Below are positions 55,365 through 64,000 of a stretch of DNA of 64,000 bases, in pieces. The notes beneath the pieces are model-generated. The model had not been told where the DNA came from. It did not search any database and saw nothing but the letters and a program-made list of their open reading frames with translations. A program made the position numbers and the translations under genes. Origin of the DNA: Bacillota bacterium (GTDB lineage Bacteria; Bacillota; Limnochordia; Darwinibacteriales; DTU012); the NCBI GenBank assembly GCA_012520795.1, contig JAAYNP010000027.1, positions 1-64,000 of the forward strand. Direction: 5' to 3'. Positions within the stretch are counted from its first letter, which is position 1. The number at the start of each line of letters is the position of its first letter.

Positions 55365-56657
55365 CTACTTGCCGGATATGGTCACTTCGGAGAAGGCAAT
55401 CCATGGGTAGATCCCAGAACCAAAACTGACCCGTTCCTGGGAAATGTCAATGATGTTTTGGAGCATGCTGATCAGGTTTCCGGAAACCATTGTCTCGCTG
55501 ATGGGATACTGGATTTTACCGTTCTCGATATAGTAGCTGTTTTTGGCCACACCGGAGAAATCACCGTTTTGGCTCGGGTAATTGCCGGAGTAACGGGCAA
55601 TGAGAATTCCCCGCTCAATCTGGCTGATGATTTCATCCAGCGGCTTGTCGCCGGGCTCCACTACATAACACCCACCGTTGTTGACAGCCCGTTTAAGGCC
55701 GGTTTTGTTGGCGCCGTACAGTGTGAGCAGGAAGGTCTTAAGGATGCCGCGGTCGATAATTGTGCAGTTTTCCGCCCGGTAGCCGTCACCGGTGATGAAA
55801 TAGCCATCAGGTACTTCAGGTGAGACAGGCCGGGAGTGGATCACCAGCCTCGGATCGGCCACCTGGTGCCCCAGCTTGTCTTTGTAAACGCTGGTACCGG
55901 AAATCAGCGCTCCGTCATAGATCGTGATTCCGAAAACATAACCTAGAAAATCGGACAGGCAGTCGGGAGTGATCACCACATCGCCGACAAACTTTCCGGA
56001 CAATGCCTGGGTGGTAATCTGTTCGCTGGATTGTTTCAGCAAACTTTCGAGGCTGCCGTAGGCCAACAGTTCCCGATCCAGCTCTTGCGTGGAATAGCCC
56101 GTATAGTTAAATGACGAGCTTTGATCGCCGTCATGCCCGGAAAACATGCTTGTAAATCGGTAAATGCCCTTCTCGGTGGTGAAATCTGTCCCATTGGTAT
56201 TGGCGATGTAGCGGGTCCCGTGGGTGAAATCGAAGTAAGCGTTTTCCAGCATGATCTTCGGATATTTGGTTCTAACTTGATCCAAAAACGCCTCAAGCCG
56301 GGTATACATCAGTTCCTGGTCGGGTTCGCGAGACCCTGCGGAGAATGCTCCCGAAGGCTGATATTCCGCTATGGCATGGGCAGGGTCGGGTTCGCTGGAT
56401 TCGGCAATCTCAATTACGGTGCTGATCGCTTCATCGATTGTCTCCCGGTCGAGCTTGTTCACACTATAGCTGCCGCTTTTGCTGTCTTTGATGGCGTACA
56501 GGCTGAGTCCATTGTTGAAAACAGTGCGGATCAAAGTGATTTTTCCTGTTTCGACGTTCATCTCGTACTTCGTACTCTGATCCAGCGAGCAGCTGGCATC
56601 CATGCCCTTGGCTTTCAGCTTTTCCAGTGTATAACTGAGAATATCGCGTTCCTTCAT
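55365..56657 (-). CDS. TldE/PmbA family metalloprotease component
   Basis: YSVNKLDRETIDEAISTVIEIAESSEPDPAHAIA, GNLISMLQNIIDISQERVSFGSGIYPWIAFSEVTISGK; start MKERDILSYTLEKLKAKG. Confidence 0.88.
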   Translation of the reverse strand: MKERDILSYTLEKLKAKGMDASCSLDQSTKYEMNVETGKITLIRTVFNNGLSLYAIKDSKSGSYSVNKLDRETIDEAISTVIEIAESSEPDPAHAIAEYQPSGAFSAGSREPDQELMYTRLEAFLDQVRTKYPKIMLENAYFDFTHGTRYIANTNGTDFTTEKGIYRFTSMFSGHDGDQSSSFNYTGYSTQELDRELLAYGSLESLLKQSSEQITTQALSGKFVGDVVITPDCLSDFLGYVFGITIYDGALISGTSVYKDKLGHQVADPRLVIHSRPVSPEVPDGYFITGDGYRAENCTIIDRGILKTFLLTLYGANKTGLKRAVNNGGCYVVEPGDKPLDEIISQIERGILIARYSGNYPSQNGDFSGVAKNSYYIENGKIQYPISETMVSGNLISMLQNIIDISQERVSFGSGIYPWIAFSEVTISGK

Positions 56658-56659
56658 CT

Positions 56660-58060
56660 TTACCGCCCCCCAATATTTACTCGGCACTTGATTGCCGGGC
56701 CGCCCATTCCAACAGGCATCGGCTGCTTCTTGCCGCACATTCCCGACACCAACCATTTCATTTCATTGGAAACCATGGTCACAGTTTTGAGCATGTCGAA
56801 AGCTACACCGGAAATGGTAGTGTCAAAAATAGCCCGGCCTAGCTTGCCGTTTTTAATTTCATAGCCAAGTACTACACCAAACATGAACTCGCTGGTGGTA
56901 TCGGCCTGGCCGTTGCTGGGGCGAATCAAATAATACCCGTCGTCAATGGAACTGATCATCGCTTCCAAACTGTCTTTTCCCGGTAAGATCGCTGTATTGC
57001 GCATCCTAATCAACGGTTCGTCAGCAAATGACCAGGCCCTGGCGTTGCCGGTTGGCTTCACACCGTAATGGAGCGCACTTTCCTTGTTGTGCAGATAGCT
57101 CCTGAGAATCCCCTGATCAATGATTACCGCATCTTCAGCTTCCGTCCCCTCATCATCTACAAAGATGGGCATGGGGCAGGCTTTGCCGAGGGCATGATGG
57201 GCAAAATCCACCAGGCTCACCAGAGGGCTGGCTACTTGTTTGTCCATGAATTTGGCTGCCACTGACCCTCCCAGGACCAAATCCGCTTCCGTGGTGTGGC
57301 CGATGGCTTCGTGAGCCAAAATCCCGCCGAGATCGGCGTCGAGGATGCAGTCTTTGATTCCCGGTTCTGCATATACCCCTTCTACCTTGTGGCGCAGCTG
57401 TTCGTAGAGTTGATCGATATCTGGATATAGATCGGACGGATCGCCAAAAACATCTTCAAACTGGCCCTGTTCGCCGAAGATATCATAGAGCTCAATGGGG
57501 TTGCCGCCTTTGTCCATGGTAAAGCTAATTGAGATCAGTGATCGGGGGTTGAGAGAATATGAGTAAGAACCGTCGGAAGTCAGCAGGAGCTTTTCCATAT
57601 CAAGGCAGTTCAAACTTACATAACGGCTGGCCAAATCCGGGTACTTGCCGGCGATATACTGATCAATCTGTTTGACAAATTCGATCAACTGTTTCTGTGT
57701 AAGCCGGGGCTTGGCGGTGGAATAATCATGTTCCGCCCTGATCGGTCTGGCCGGCAGGGACTGTTTGCCCTTGTTCTGCTTCCTGTCCAAAAAAGCTGCA
57801 TTGGCGGATGCCGCTTTGATTACCTGCCGGATACTGTCATCGGTAAAGTCGGCGCTGGAAGCAAAACCCCACGAGCCATGCTGGTATACCCTGGCGGAGA
57901 CGCCGCTGATTGTGGACTTGACATTGCGGACGTTGTTGCCTTTCAAAAATCCAATCGATACAGTGTGGTTTTCATGGGCCCTTAATTCCGTATAACCCGC
58001 AAATACAGGTGCATACTTCTCCAAGCCAAGTTGTTGCAAATCTCTCCCTCCTTGTTTCAT
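56660..58060 (-). CDS. TldD family metalloprotease
   Basis: DLGGILAHEAIGHTTEADLVLGGS (HExxxH), TGNARAWSFADEPLIRMRNTAILPG, CGKKQPMPVGMGGPAI. Confidence 0.92.
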   Translation of the reverse strand: MKQGGRDLQQLGLEKYAPVFAGYTELRAHENHTVSIGFLKGNNVRNVKSTISGVSARVYQHGSWGFASSADFTDDSIRQVIKAASANAAFLDRKQNKGKQSLPARPIRAEHDYSTAKPRLTQKQLIEFVKQIDQYIAGKYPDLASRYVSLNCLDMEKLLLTSDGSYSYSLNPRSLISISFTMDKGGNPIELYDIFGEQGQFEDVFGDPSDLYPDIDQLYEQLRHKVEGVYAEPGIKDCILDADLGGILAHEAIGHTTEADLVLGGSVAAKFMDKQVASPLVSLVDFAHHALGKACPMPIFVDDEGTEAEDAVIIDQGILRSYLHNKESALHYGVKPTGNARAWSFADEPLIRMRNTAILPGKDSLEAMISSIDDGYYLIRPSNGQADTTSEFMFGVVLGYEIKNGKLGRAIFDTTISGVAFDMLKTVTMVSNEMKWLVSGMCGKKQPMPVGMGGPAIKCRVNIGGR

Positions 58061-58130
58061 AGCATTATTATTAGTTTAAACATCAATCCGGGACTTTCCT
58101 TTCGCAAAAACCGGATATAGGCAAAAAGTG

Positions 58131-58159
58131 TTGTCAGTGTTGGTAGATTAAGATATAAT
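58131..58159 (+). promoter_or_regulatory. Sigma-A type promoter for aroA
   Basis: TTGTCA (58131-58136), 17-nt spacer, TATAAT (58154-58159). Confidence 0.8.
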
Positions 58160-58182
58160 CATGGCAAAGTAATGGTGGGGGA

Positions 58183-59502
58183 GTGGCGATGGCAGTATTG
58201 ACGGTTGGCAGCACACAGCAGCTCCACGGAGAAGTTAATGTGCCAGGGGACAAGTCCATTTCGCACCGGGCGGTCATGCTGGCGGCGTTGGCCCGCGGCA
58301 GGTCAAAGATCATGAACTTCCTGATGAGTGATGATTGCCTGCGTACTGCAGCCTGCATAAGGAATATGGGCATCGATATCGAATTGGATCATGACACCGT
58401 CTGGGTTGCGGGCAAGGGGTTGGACGGATTGTCCGAACCGGAGGATGTCCTGTATGCCGGCAACTCCGGCACCACAATCCGCCTGCTGAGCGGGATCCTG
58501 GCCGGGCAGGAATTCACTTCGGTGATTACGGGCGATGCTTCGCTGCGCCGCCGTCCCATGGGGAGGATCACCAAACCCCTGCAGTTGATGGGTGCCAGGA
58601 TAATCGGGCGGCAATCAGGCAGCCTCGCCCCGTTGGCCATTGAAGGGGGCAGTCTGCGGCCTATTACATACCGGACGCCTACCGCCAGTGCACAGGTGAA
58701 ATCTGCTGTCCTTCTGGCGGGACTGTTTTGTGAAGGCTGGACTGAAGTCATCGAGCCGGCCAGGTCCCGGGATCATACCGAACTGATGCTAAAGGCCTTC
58801 GGTGTCCCGGTTGAGGTTGAGGGCTTGAGTGTCAGGGTGAAGGGTCGGCACGAGTTCAAGGCTTGTGAGCTTGCTGTGCCGGGGGACCTGTCTTCGGCGG
58901 CGTTTTTGATGGTGGCAGCCTGCATGGTCCCGGATGCCAGGGTTGTAATCCGCAGCGTTGGCCTAAATCCCACCAGAAGTGGAATTATCGATATTCTCAA
59001 ATCAATGGGCGCCAGAATTGCCGTTGTCAACCTACGGGAAAGCATGGGCGAACCAGTTGGCGATGTGATCGTGGAATCAAGCCGGCTTTCCGGCACTGCA
59101 ATCAGCGGTGAACTGGTTGTCCGGGCGATCGACGAAATCCCGGTGGTGGCGGTGGCAGCAGCTGCAGCCGAGGGGACCACGGAAATTAGGGATGCGGAGG
59201 AACTGAAAGTCAAGGAGAGCAACCGGATCGCCGCTGTTGCCGGTGAGCTTGGCAAAATGGGGGCAGCAGTCCATGAACTGCCGGATGGGCTTAGGATTGT
59301 GGGCGGAAAACCTTTGATGGGCGCAGAAGTGGACAGCCATCATGACCACCGCATTGCTTTGGCCCTGGCAGTGATGGGGCTGGCGGCCAAAGGCAAAACC
59401 CGGATCATGGGAGCAGAGTGTTTGGCCGTGTCCTATCCGGCATTTCCTGAAGCCCTGGCCCGGTTGGGAGGCGAAGGAATTGAATACATACAGGGACCCT
59501 GA
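58183..59502 (+). CDS. aroA: EPSP synthase (3-phosphoshikimate 1-carboxyvinyltransferase)
   Basis: VPGDKSISHRAVMLAALA, AGNSGTTIRLLSGILA, PGDLSSAAFLMVAA, ELKVKESNRI, SHHDHRIALALAV. Confidence 0.95.
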   Translation: MAMAVLTVGSTQQLHGEVNVPGDKSISHRAVMLAALARGRSKIMNFLMSDDCLRTAACIRNMGIDIELDHDTVWVAGKGLDGLSEPEDVLYAGNSGTTIRLLSGILAGQEFTSVITGDASLRRRPMGRITKPLQLMGARIIGRQSGSLAPLAIEGGSLRPITYRTPTASAQVKSAVLLAGLFCEGWTEVIEPARSRDHTELMLKAFGVPVEVEGLSVRVKGRHEFKACELAVPGDLSSAAFLMVAACMVPDARVVIRSVGLNPTRSGIIDILKSMGARIAVVNLRESMGEPVGDVIVESSRLSGTAISGELVVRAIDEIPVVAVAAAAAEGTTEIRDAEELKVKESNRIAAVAGELGKMGAAVHELPDGLRIVGGKPLMGAEVDSHHDHRIALALAVMGLAAKGKTRIMGAECLAVSYPAFPEALARLGGEGIEYIQGP

Positions 59503-60610
59503 AAATGCCTGCGTCAAACTGGAGATCACAACGGCCACATCAAACTACCCGATTTATATTGGCCCGAACCTGCTGTCGCAGGTTGATTTCTACCTGAGCC
59601 GGGTTTTTGCCGACCGGATTGGGGATCTGCTCCTTGTCAGCAATGAGACGGTCTACCCTCTCTACGGCGGGCTGGTGGAGGAAAACCTCGCGCAATCAGG
59701 CAAGAGAGTCCACCGGTTTATAATGCCCGACGGAGAGCAGTTTAAGACCTGGGATATGGCGGAAAAAATCCTCAGCTTTGCCCTGAAACAGCGCTTGTCC
59801 CGGCAGACGGTAGTAGCGGCTCTTGGCGGAGGAGTCGTGGGCGATTTGGCCGGGTTTGCGGCCGCTGTTTACCTGCGGGGAGTGCCTTTGGTGCAGCTTC
59901 CCACCACTTTGCTGGCACAGGTAGACAGCAGTATCGGGGGGAAGGTCGCGGTAAATCACCCGCTGGGCAAGAACATGATTGGTGCCTTCTACCATCCCAA
60001 GCTCGTCCTTTCCGATCCAGCGGCCTTGGCGACCCTGCCCCGGCGGGAGCTGGTTGCCGGCCTGGCAGAGGTGCTTAAATACGGCATAATCTGGGATCAA
60101 CAGCTGTTCAACGTCCTGGAAGCCAATGTTGAGGCGATTCTGTCCTGTGATTCCCATATGCTGGAGTCTGTAATCCGGCGCTGTTGTGAAATCAAGGCGG
60201 AAATTGTCGGCCGGGATGAATGGGACCAGGGTTTGCGGGCGATTTTGAATTTCGGGCATACTGTAGGCCATGCCCTGGAAAACGTGACTGGGTATACTGT
60301 TTACCGCCATGGTGAGGCAGTGGCTGTGGGGATGGCGGCTGCCTGCATGATTGGTGTCTTAACCGGAAGCTTCAGTTATGCTGAAGCGGATCGGGCCATT
60401 AATCTTTTCAAGCTGTACGGACTGCCCGTGAGTCTGCCGGCAGAAACCCGGCCGAAGATCGCTGCTGCCATGATGCATGACAAGAAGGCTGTAGGTGATG
60501 CCCTGTGGTTTGTACTTCCCAAACGGATAGGGGAGGTGGCGCTGGCCCAATTTGGCCAGCAGAAGGATTGGGATCTGGTGGAAAGAGCTTTGGATCTGAT
60601 TACTGATTGA
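59480..60610 (+). CDS. aroB: 3-dehydroquinate synthase
   Basis: MPDGEQFKTWDMAEKI, ALGGGVVGDLAGFAAAVYLRGVPLVQLPTTLLAQVDSSIGGKVAVN, LNFGHTVGHALE, HGEAVAVGM. Confidence 0.95.
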   Translation: MNTYRDPENACVKLEITTATSNYPIYIGPNLLSQVDFYLSRVFADRIGDLLLVSNETVYPLYGGLVEENLAQSGKRVHRFIMPDGEQFKTWDMAEKILSFALKQRLSRQTVVAALGGGVVGDLAGFAAAVYLRGVPLVQLPTTLLAQVDSSIGGKVAVNHPLGKNMIGAFYHPKLVLSDPAALATLPRRELVAGLAEVLKYGIIWDQQLFNVLEANVEAILSCDSHMLESVIRRCCEIKAEIVGRDEWDQGLRAILNFGHTVGHALENVTGYTVYRHGEAVAVGMAAACMIGVLTGSFSYAEADRAINLFKLYGLPVSLPAETRPKIAAAMMHDKKAVGDALWFVLPKRIGEVALAQFGQQKDWDLVERALDLITD

Positions 60611-60640
60611 CAGCTTGAAAACGGCTGCAGGGAAAGGAGT

Positions 60641-62887
60641 ATGGTGATGCGCAAGGTGGTCGGCCTTAATCAAGGGTGGTATTACTGTGACAGTTTTTGC
60701 GAGGAGTTTTTACAGCATGAGTTTGACGGGCATCCATGGCAGGAGGTGACTCTGCCCCATGCCAACAAGGAAATCCCCTACAACTACTTCGATGAGCGGG
60801 ATTATCAGTTTGTATCCACATACAGGAGAAAACTGGCCATTGATCCCGGGGATCAGAATAAACGCCTGTTTTTGGACTTTGAAGGTGTGATGGCCGCAGC
60901 CGATGTTTACCTTAACCAAGTCCTGGTGGGTGCCCATCGCGGGGGCTACACCCCTTTTTCTTGCGATATTTCTCACGCTGTTGACTTCGGCGGAGACAAT
61001 CAGCTGGTGGTTGTGGCCGATTCAACTGAACGCCCTGATATCCCGCCTTTTGGCAATGTCATGGATTATCTGTGCTACGGCGGTATTTACCGTGATGTCA
61101 GCCTGCGGGTGGTTGACCATGTTTTTATCGAAAATGTCTTTGCCAAGCCAAAGAATGTGCTTGCCCAAGCAAAAGGGCTGGAAGTGGATGTCTACATCAA
61201 CAATCCGCTGAACCGGGCGGCAGCAGGGCAGCTGTGCGCCAGTTTGAGCCGGGATGAGCGGATCATTGCCCAGGCTTGCCGGGAGTTCAAGCTTGATCAG
61301 CTGGGAATACAAGTTGAAACACTGAACCTGTCCAATCTCACCGATGTGGAGCTATGGGATCTTGATACACCAAATTTGTACAAGCTTGTGGTGGAACTGA
61401 AAACCAACCTGCCCACCGAGGATTCCTTTGCAGTCAGAATCGGGTTTAGGGAAGCCGTTGTTCAGCCAGATGGGTTCTACCTTAACGGGCGCAGAGTGAA
61501 GATCCGGGGGCTGAACCGGCATCAGGCCTGGCCCTATGTGGGATATGCCATGCCAAAAAGGGCCCAGCAGGATGATGCGGACATCCTGAAATACGAGTTG
61601 GGTGTAAATACAGTAAGGACCAGCCACTATCCCCAGTCCAGGCATTTTCTCGATCGCTGCGATGAGATCGGTCTATTGGTGATTGAGGAAATCCCCGGCT
61701 GGCAGCATATTGGCGATGACCAGTGGAAACAGCTTGCCTGCGAACATGTGCGGGAGATGATTCAAAGGGACTGGAACCATCCCTCGGTTTTCCTGTGGGG
61801 AGTTCGGATTAATGAATCCCGTGATGATCATGATTTTTACACCGAAACCAACCGGATTGCCCGGGAATTGGATCCGACACGCCAGACCTGTGGGGTCAGG
61901 GTCCATGCCCACAGTGAATTCCTGGAGGATGTCTACACCATGAATGACTTCACCCATTTCGGCGGCGATCTGGTGCTGCGGGACCAAAGGGTGGTTACAG
62001 GTTTGGACCACTACGTGCCCTACATTGTCACGGAATACAACGGGCATATGTACCCCACCAAGCGCTTTGACCATGAAGAACGGCTGATGGAGCATGGTCT
62101 CCGCCACATGCGGGTATTGAGCGCAGCAGGGCTGGATCCCCACATCGCCGGGACGGTGGGCTGGTGTGCCTTTGACTATAACACGCACTATCAGTTCGGC
62201 TCAGGTGACCGGATCTGCTATCACGGAGTTATGGATATGTTCCGGATTCCCAAGTTCGCCGCTGATGCCTACCGGAGCCAGGTGGATCCGGAAAAAGGCC
62301 TTGTTTTGTCCCCCGTGACTATATGGGCCAGGGGAGAGCGGAGTATCGGCGGGGTGTTCCCGCTGGTGATCTTCACCAACTGCGAATGTGTGGAAATGAA
62401 GGTCGACGGCCAGAGCGTCGGCAAGTTCTTCCCTGACCGGCTTCAGTTTCCCGGGGTGAAGTACCCGCCGGTAGTGATCCGCCGGGCACCCCGAAATTTT
62501 GGCGAATGGGGCTCCCAGTGGTATGACGGGGAGTTTATTGGCTATGTTGACGGCAAGCCGGCCATAACCAAGAAGTTTGTTAAAAACCCCGTTGCGTCCA
62601 GGCTTGAGATCAAAGCCGATCACCAACTGCTTTGCGCCGATGGGGCTGATGCGACCAGGGTGGTGTTCAGCATGGTCGATCAGGTGGGCAACCTAATCCC
62701 TTATATCAGCGACTTTATTTCCATTGAAGTGGAAGGGCCCGGTGAAGTGATTGGCCCTAAGCAGGTAGCTTTAATCGGCGGCTGTATCGCCACCTGGATC
62801 AAGGCCAAACCAACTCCGGGCATCATTCGGGTCCGGGCCGTGTCTTCGCGCCTGGCCAGTGAAACAATTGCAATAAAAACAGAATAG
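60641..62887 (+). CDS. Glycoside hydrolase family 2 protein (beta-galactosidase/glucuronidase-like)
   Basis: RGLNRHQAWPYVGYAM, NTVRTSHYPQSRHFLDRCDEIGLLVIEEIPGW, NHPSVFLWGVRINESRDD, TEYNGHMYPTKRFDHEER. Confidence 0.88.
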   Translation: MVMRKVVGLNQGWYYCDSFCEEFLQHEFDGHPWQEVTLPHANKEIPYNYFDERDYQFVSTYRRKLAIDPGDQNKRLFLDFEGVMAAADVYLNQVLVGAHRGGYTPFSCDISHAVDFGGDNQLVVVADSTERPDIPPFGNVMDYLCYGGIYRDVSLRVVDHVFIENVFAKPKNVLAQAKGLEVDVYINNPLNRAAAGQLCASLSRDERIIAQACREFKLDQLGIQVETLNLSNLTDVELWDLDTPNLYKLVVELKTNLPTEDSFAVRIGFREAVVQPDGFYLNGRRVKIRGLNRHQAWPYVGYAMPKRAQQDDADILKYELGVNTVRTSHYPQSRHFLDRCDEIGLLVIEEIPGWQHIGDDQWKQLACEHVREMIQRDWNHPSVFLWGVRINESRDDHDFYTETNRIARELDPTRQTCGVRVHAHSEFLEDVYTMNDFTHFGGDLVLRDQRVVTGLDHYVPYIVTEYNGHMYPTKRFDHEERLMEHGLRHMRVLSAAGLDPHIAGTVGWCAFDYNTHYQFGSGDRICYHGVMDMFRIPKFAADAYRSQVDPEKGLVLSPVTIWARGERSIGGVFPLVIFTNCECVEMKVDGQSVGKFFPDRLQFPGVKYPPVVIRRAPRNFGEWGSQWYDGEFIGYVDGKPAITKKFVKNPVASRLEIKADHQLLCADGADATRVVFSMVDQVGNLIPYISDFISIEVEGPGEVIGPKQVALIGGCIATWIKAKPTPGIIRVRAVSSRLASETIAIKTE

Positions 62888-62895
62888 GCCCGCCG

Positions 62896-64000
62896 TCACG
62901 ATCCCCGGCAGCCTTCAGCTGCCTCAGCTTTGGCCATGACAGCAGGCATTCTCACCCCAAAGCGCAGTGACTGGGTCATGGTTTTACCATCCTGGTCGAT
63001 TTGATCGTAGCGGTTGGAGAAGGCTGTGACTGCCTTTTCCCAAAGCTCCCGATCGCCGCTGTATAGATAGGCATAGCCTACACCCGGCGAAACCATGCGG
63101 TCGTTTTTGGGGGTGTGGTTTCTTGCCGGACGCTTTACCCAGCTTGGCAGCGGGTATTCCCACACACCTGGTTCGGCAATCCAATTGATCCTGGCGAGCC
63201 TTTTGGCGATGGCCACGATTACCGAGCGGACTGCTTCGTCCGGGAACATCTGGTCATACATCACCAGTGATTCCAGGACAGGTGAGCCGATCAGAAACAC
63301 CTGCCAGTATGAAGGGGGATAAAGCTCCCGTTTCATGCAGCCCTCAAAATGGCCCAGCTCGTGGTTGAACAATGAAACAATGCGGTCTTTCAGTTTTTGG
63401 GCCGCTTTTAGATATTCCGGCTCGGCAAAAACCTGGTAACAGGCCAGCATGGCGATGAGCGGCCAGGCCAGCGCCCGCTCGGTGCCGTAAAGCTCTTCAC
63501 TGGCGAAGATGCCCCGGCACCATAGCCTGGCTGTGTTTTCCGCCACTTCTCGGGCAAGGTAATCGCCGGAGAAGACATGGTATTCCAAAAGGCCCTGCAG
63601 CCATGAATGGGATCCCAGTTTTGGATCATCACTGTTATGGCCGGGGCTGTGGGGATAGACCATTCCCGCCGTGGGGCCGGCATTGGCGATATCAATATTG
63701 ATCATATGCCTGGCTGCGGGCAGGGCAAATTGATGATACCAGCCGTCGCCGCTGCCCCGCAGAAACATGAGCATGCCCACATGGGGGTAGTCGTATTCAC
63801 AGTTGTTCCAAATATCGGGGGCACGGAGCAGATCGTCGCCGAAATCGCGGTCGCCGTAAAGCTTCAGGTTCTTGCGGCGGCCCAGGAGCATTTCCAGGGA
63901 ACGGTCCACCATTTGTTCAAATTCAGGGTAAGCTTGGGGATCCCGAACAGTCAGATCACCCAAGGTGCCGCTGTCCACGTACCACTGCCACGGGGCCGTG
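62896..64000 (-). CDS. Alpha/alpha-barrel sugar-active protein, YetA/PcRGLX-like; 5' end beyond the window
   Basis: Frame stays open to the window edge (reads ...WQWYVDSGTLGD...); WYHQFALPAARHMINIDIANAG, MVYPHSPGH, GSHSWLQGLLEYHVFSGD; next to GH2. Confidence 0.5.
   Translation of the reverse strand, partial: TAPWQWYVDSGTLGDLTVRDPQAYPEFEQMVDRSLEMLLGRRKNLKLYGDRDFGDDLLRAPDIWNNCEYDYPHVGMLMFLRGSGDGWYHQFALPAARHMINIDIANAGPTAGMVYPHSPGHNSDDPKLGSHSWLQGLLEYHVFSGDYLAREVAENTARLWCRGIFASEELYGTERALAWPLIAMLACYQVFAEPEYLKAAQKLKDRIVSLFNHELGHFEGCMKRELYPPSYWQVFLIGSPVLESLVMYDQMFPDEAVRSVIVAIAKRLARINWIAEPGVWEYPLPSWVKRPARNHTPKNDRMVSPGVGYAYLYSGDRELWEKAVTAFSNRYDQIDQDGKTMTQSLRFGVRMPAVMAKAEAAEGCRGS

Noticed and set aside
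61790-61820. Unusual GH2 acid/base motif WGVRINES with one extra residue versus WSLGNE
   Set aside because: I believe this form is common in a GH2 subfamily of Firmicutes, so it is not evidence of an inactive or novel enzyme.
1-64000. CRISPR arrays, tRNAs, rRNAs, prophage or toxin-antitoxin modules
   Set aside because: Looked for by eye and none supported; the window is mainly core housekeeping, sporulation, flagellar and envelope genes.

Overview
The window is a dense, mostly co-directional bacterial chromosome segment with no rRNA or tRNA genes and no CRISPR seen. Its gene content points to a sporulating Firmicute (Bacillota) that also has an outer membrane; a Limnochordia, Halanaerobiales or Negativicutes-like relative is my inference. 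Firmicute and sporulation markers are codY, the prfA-prmC-sua5-ywlE-upp-comEB-tagO/wecA-mnaA series, a degenerate LytM protein at the spoIIQ position, spoIIID, and mbl followed by flhO/flhP-type rod genes. Outer-membrane markers are flgA-flgH-flgI-flgJ (P and L rings), bamA, two Skp/OmpH proteins, beta-barrel proteins, lptF/G, lptD, lptC, lptA, fabZ, an lpxB-like gene, lptB, a DUF3084 protein and an OmpM-type SLH/coiled-coil/barrel protein. An export module follows: a Wza-like protein with 12 tandem SLBB repeats, a Wzz-like protein, a CpsD-type tyrosine kinase and a CpsB-type phosphatase, then a ParB-like gene. Next come VanZ, ThiI, a cysteine desulfurase, TldE/TldD, AroA, AroB, a GH2 glycosidase and a truncated YetA-like protein. 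The best candidates for something undescribed are: (1) a ~715-aa membrane protein with a huge extracytoplasmic domain and a C-terminal EAA-loop-like ABC motif, paired with a GlnQ-type ATPase inside the Lpt cluster; (2) a structured leader with competing pairings upstream of the OmpM-like gene; (3) a hairpin that buries both the Shine-Dalgarno and the AUG of the spoIIQ-like gene; (4) the 12-SLBB exporter next to a kinase/phosphatase/ParB-like cluster; (5) a divergent LpxB next to fabZ with no lpxA/C/D. All product calls were made by reading the translations; no database searches were run.
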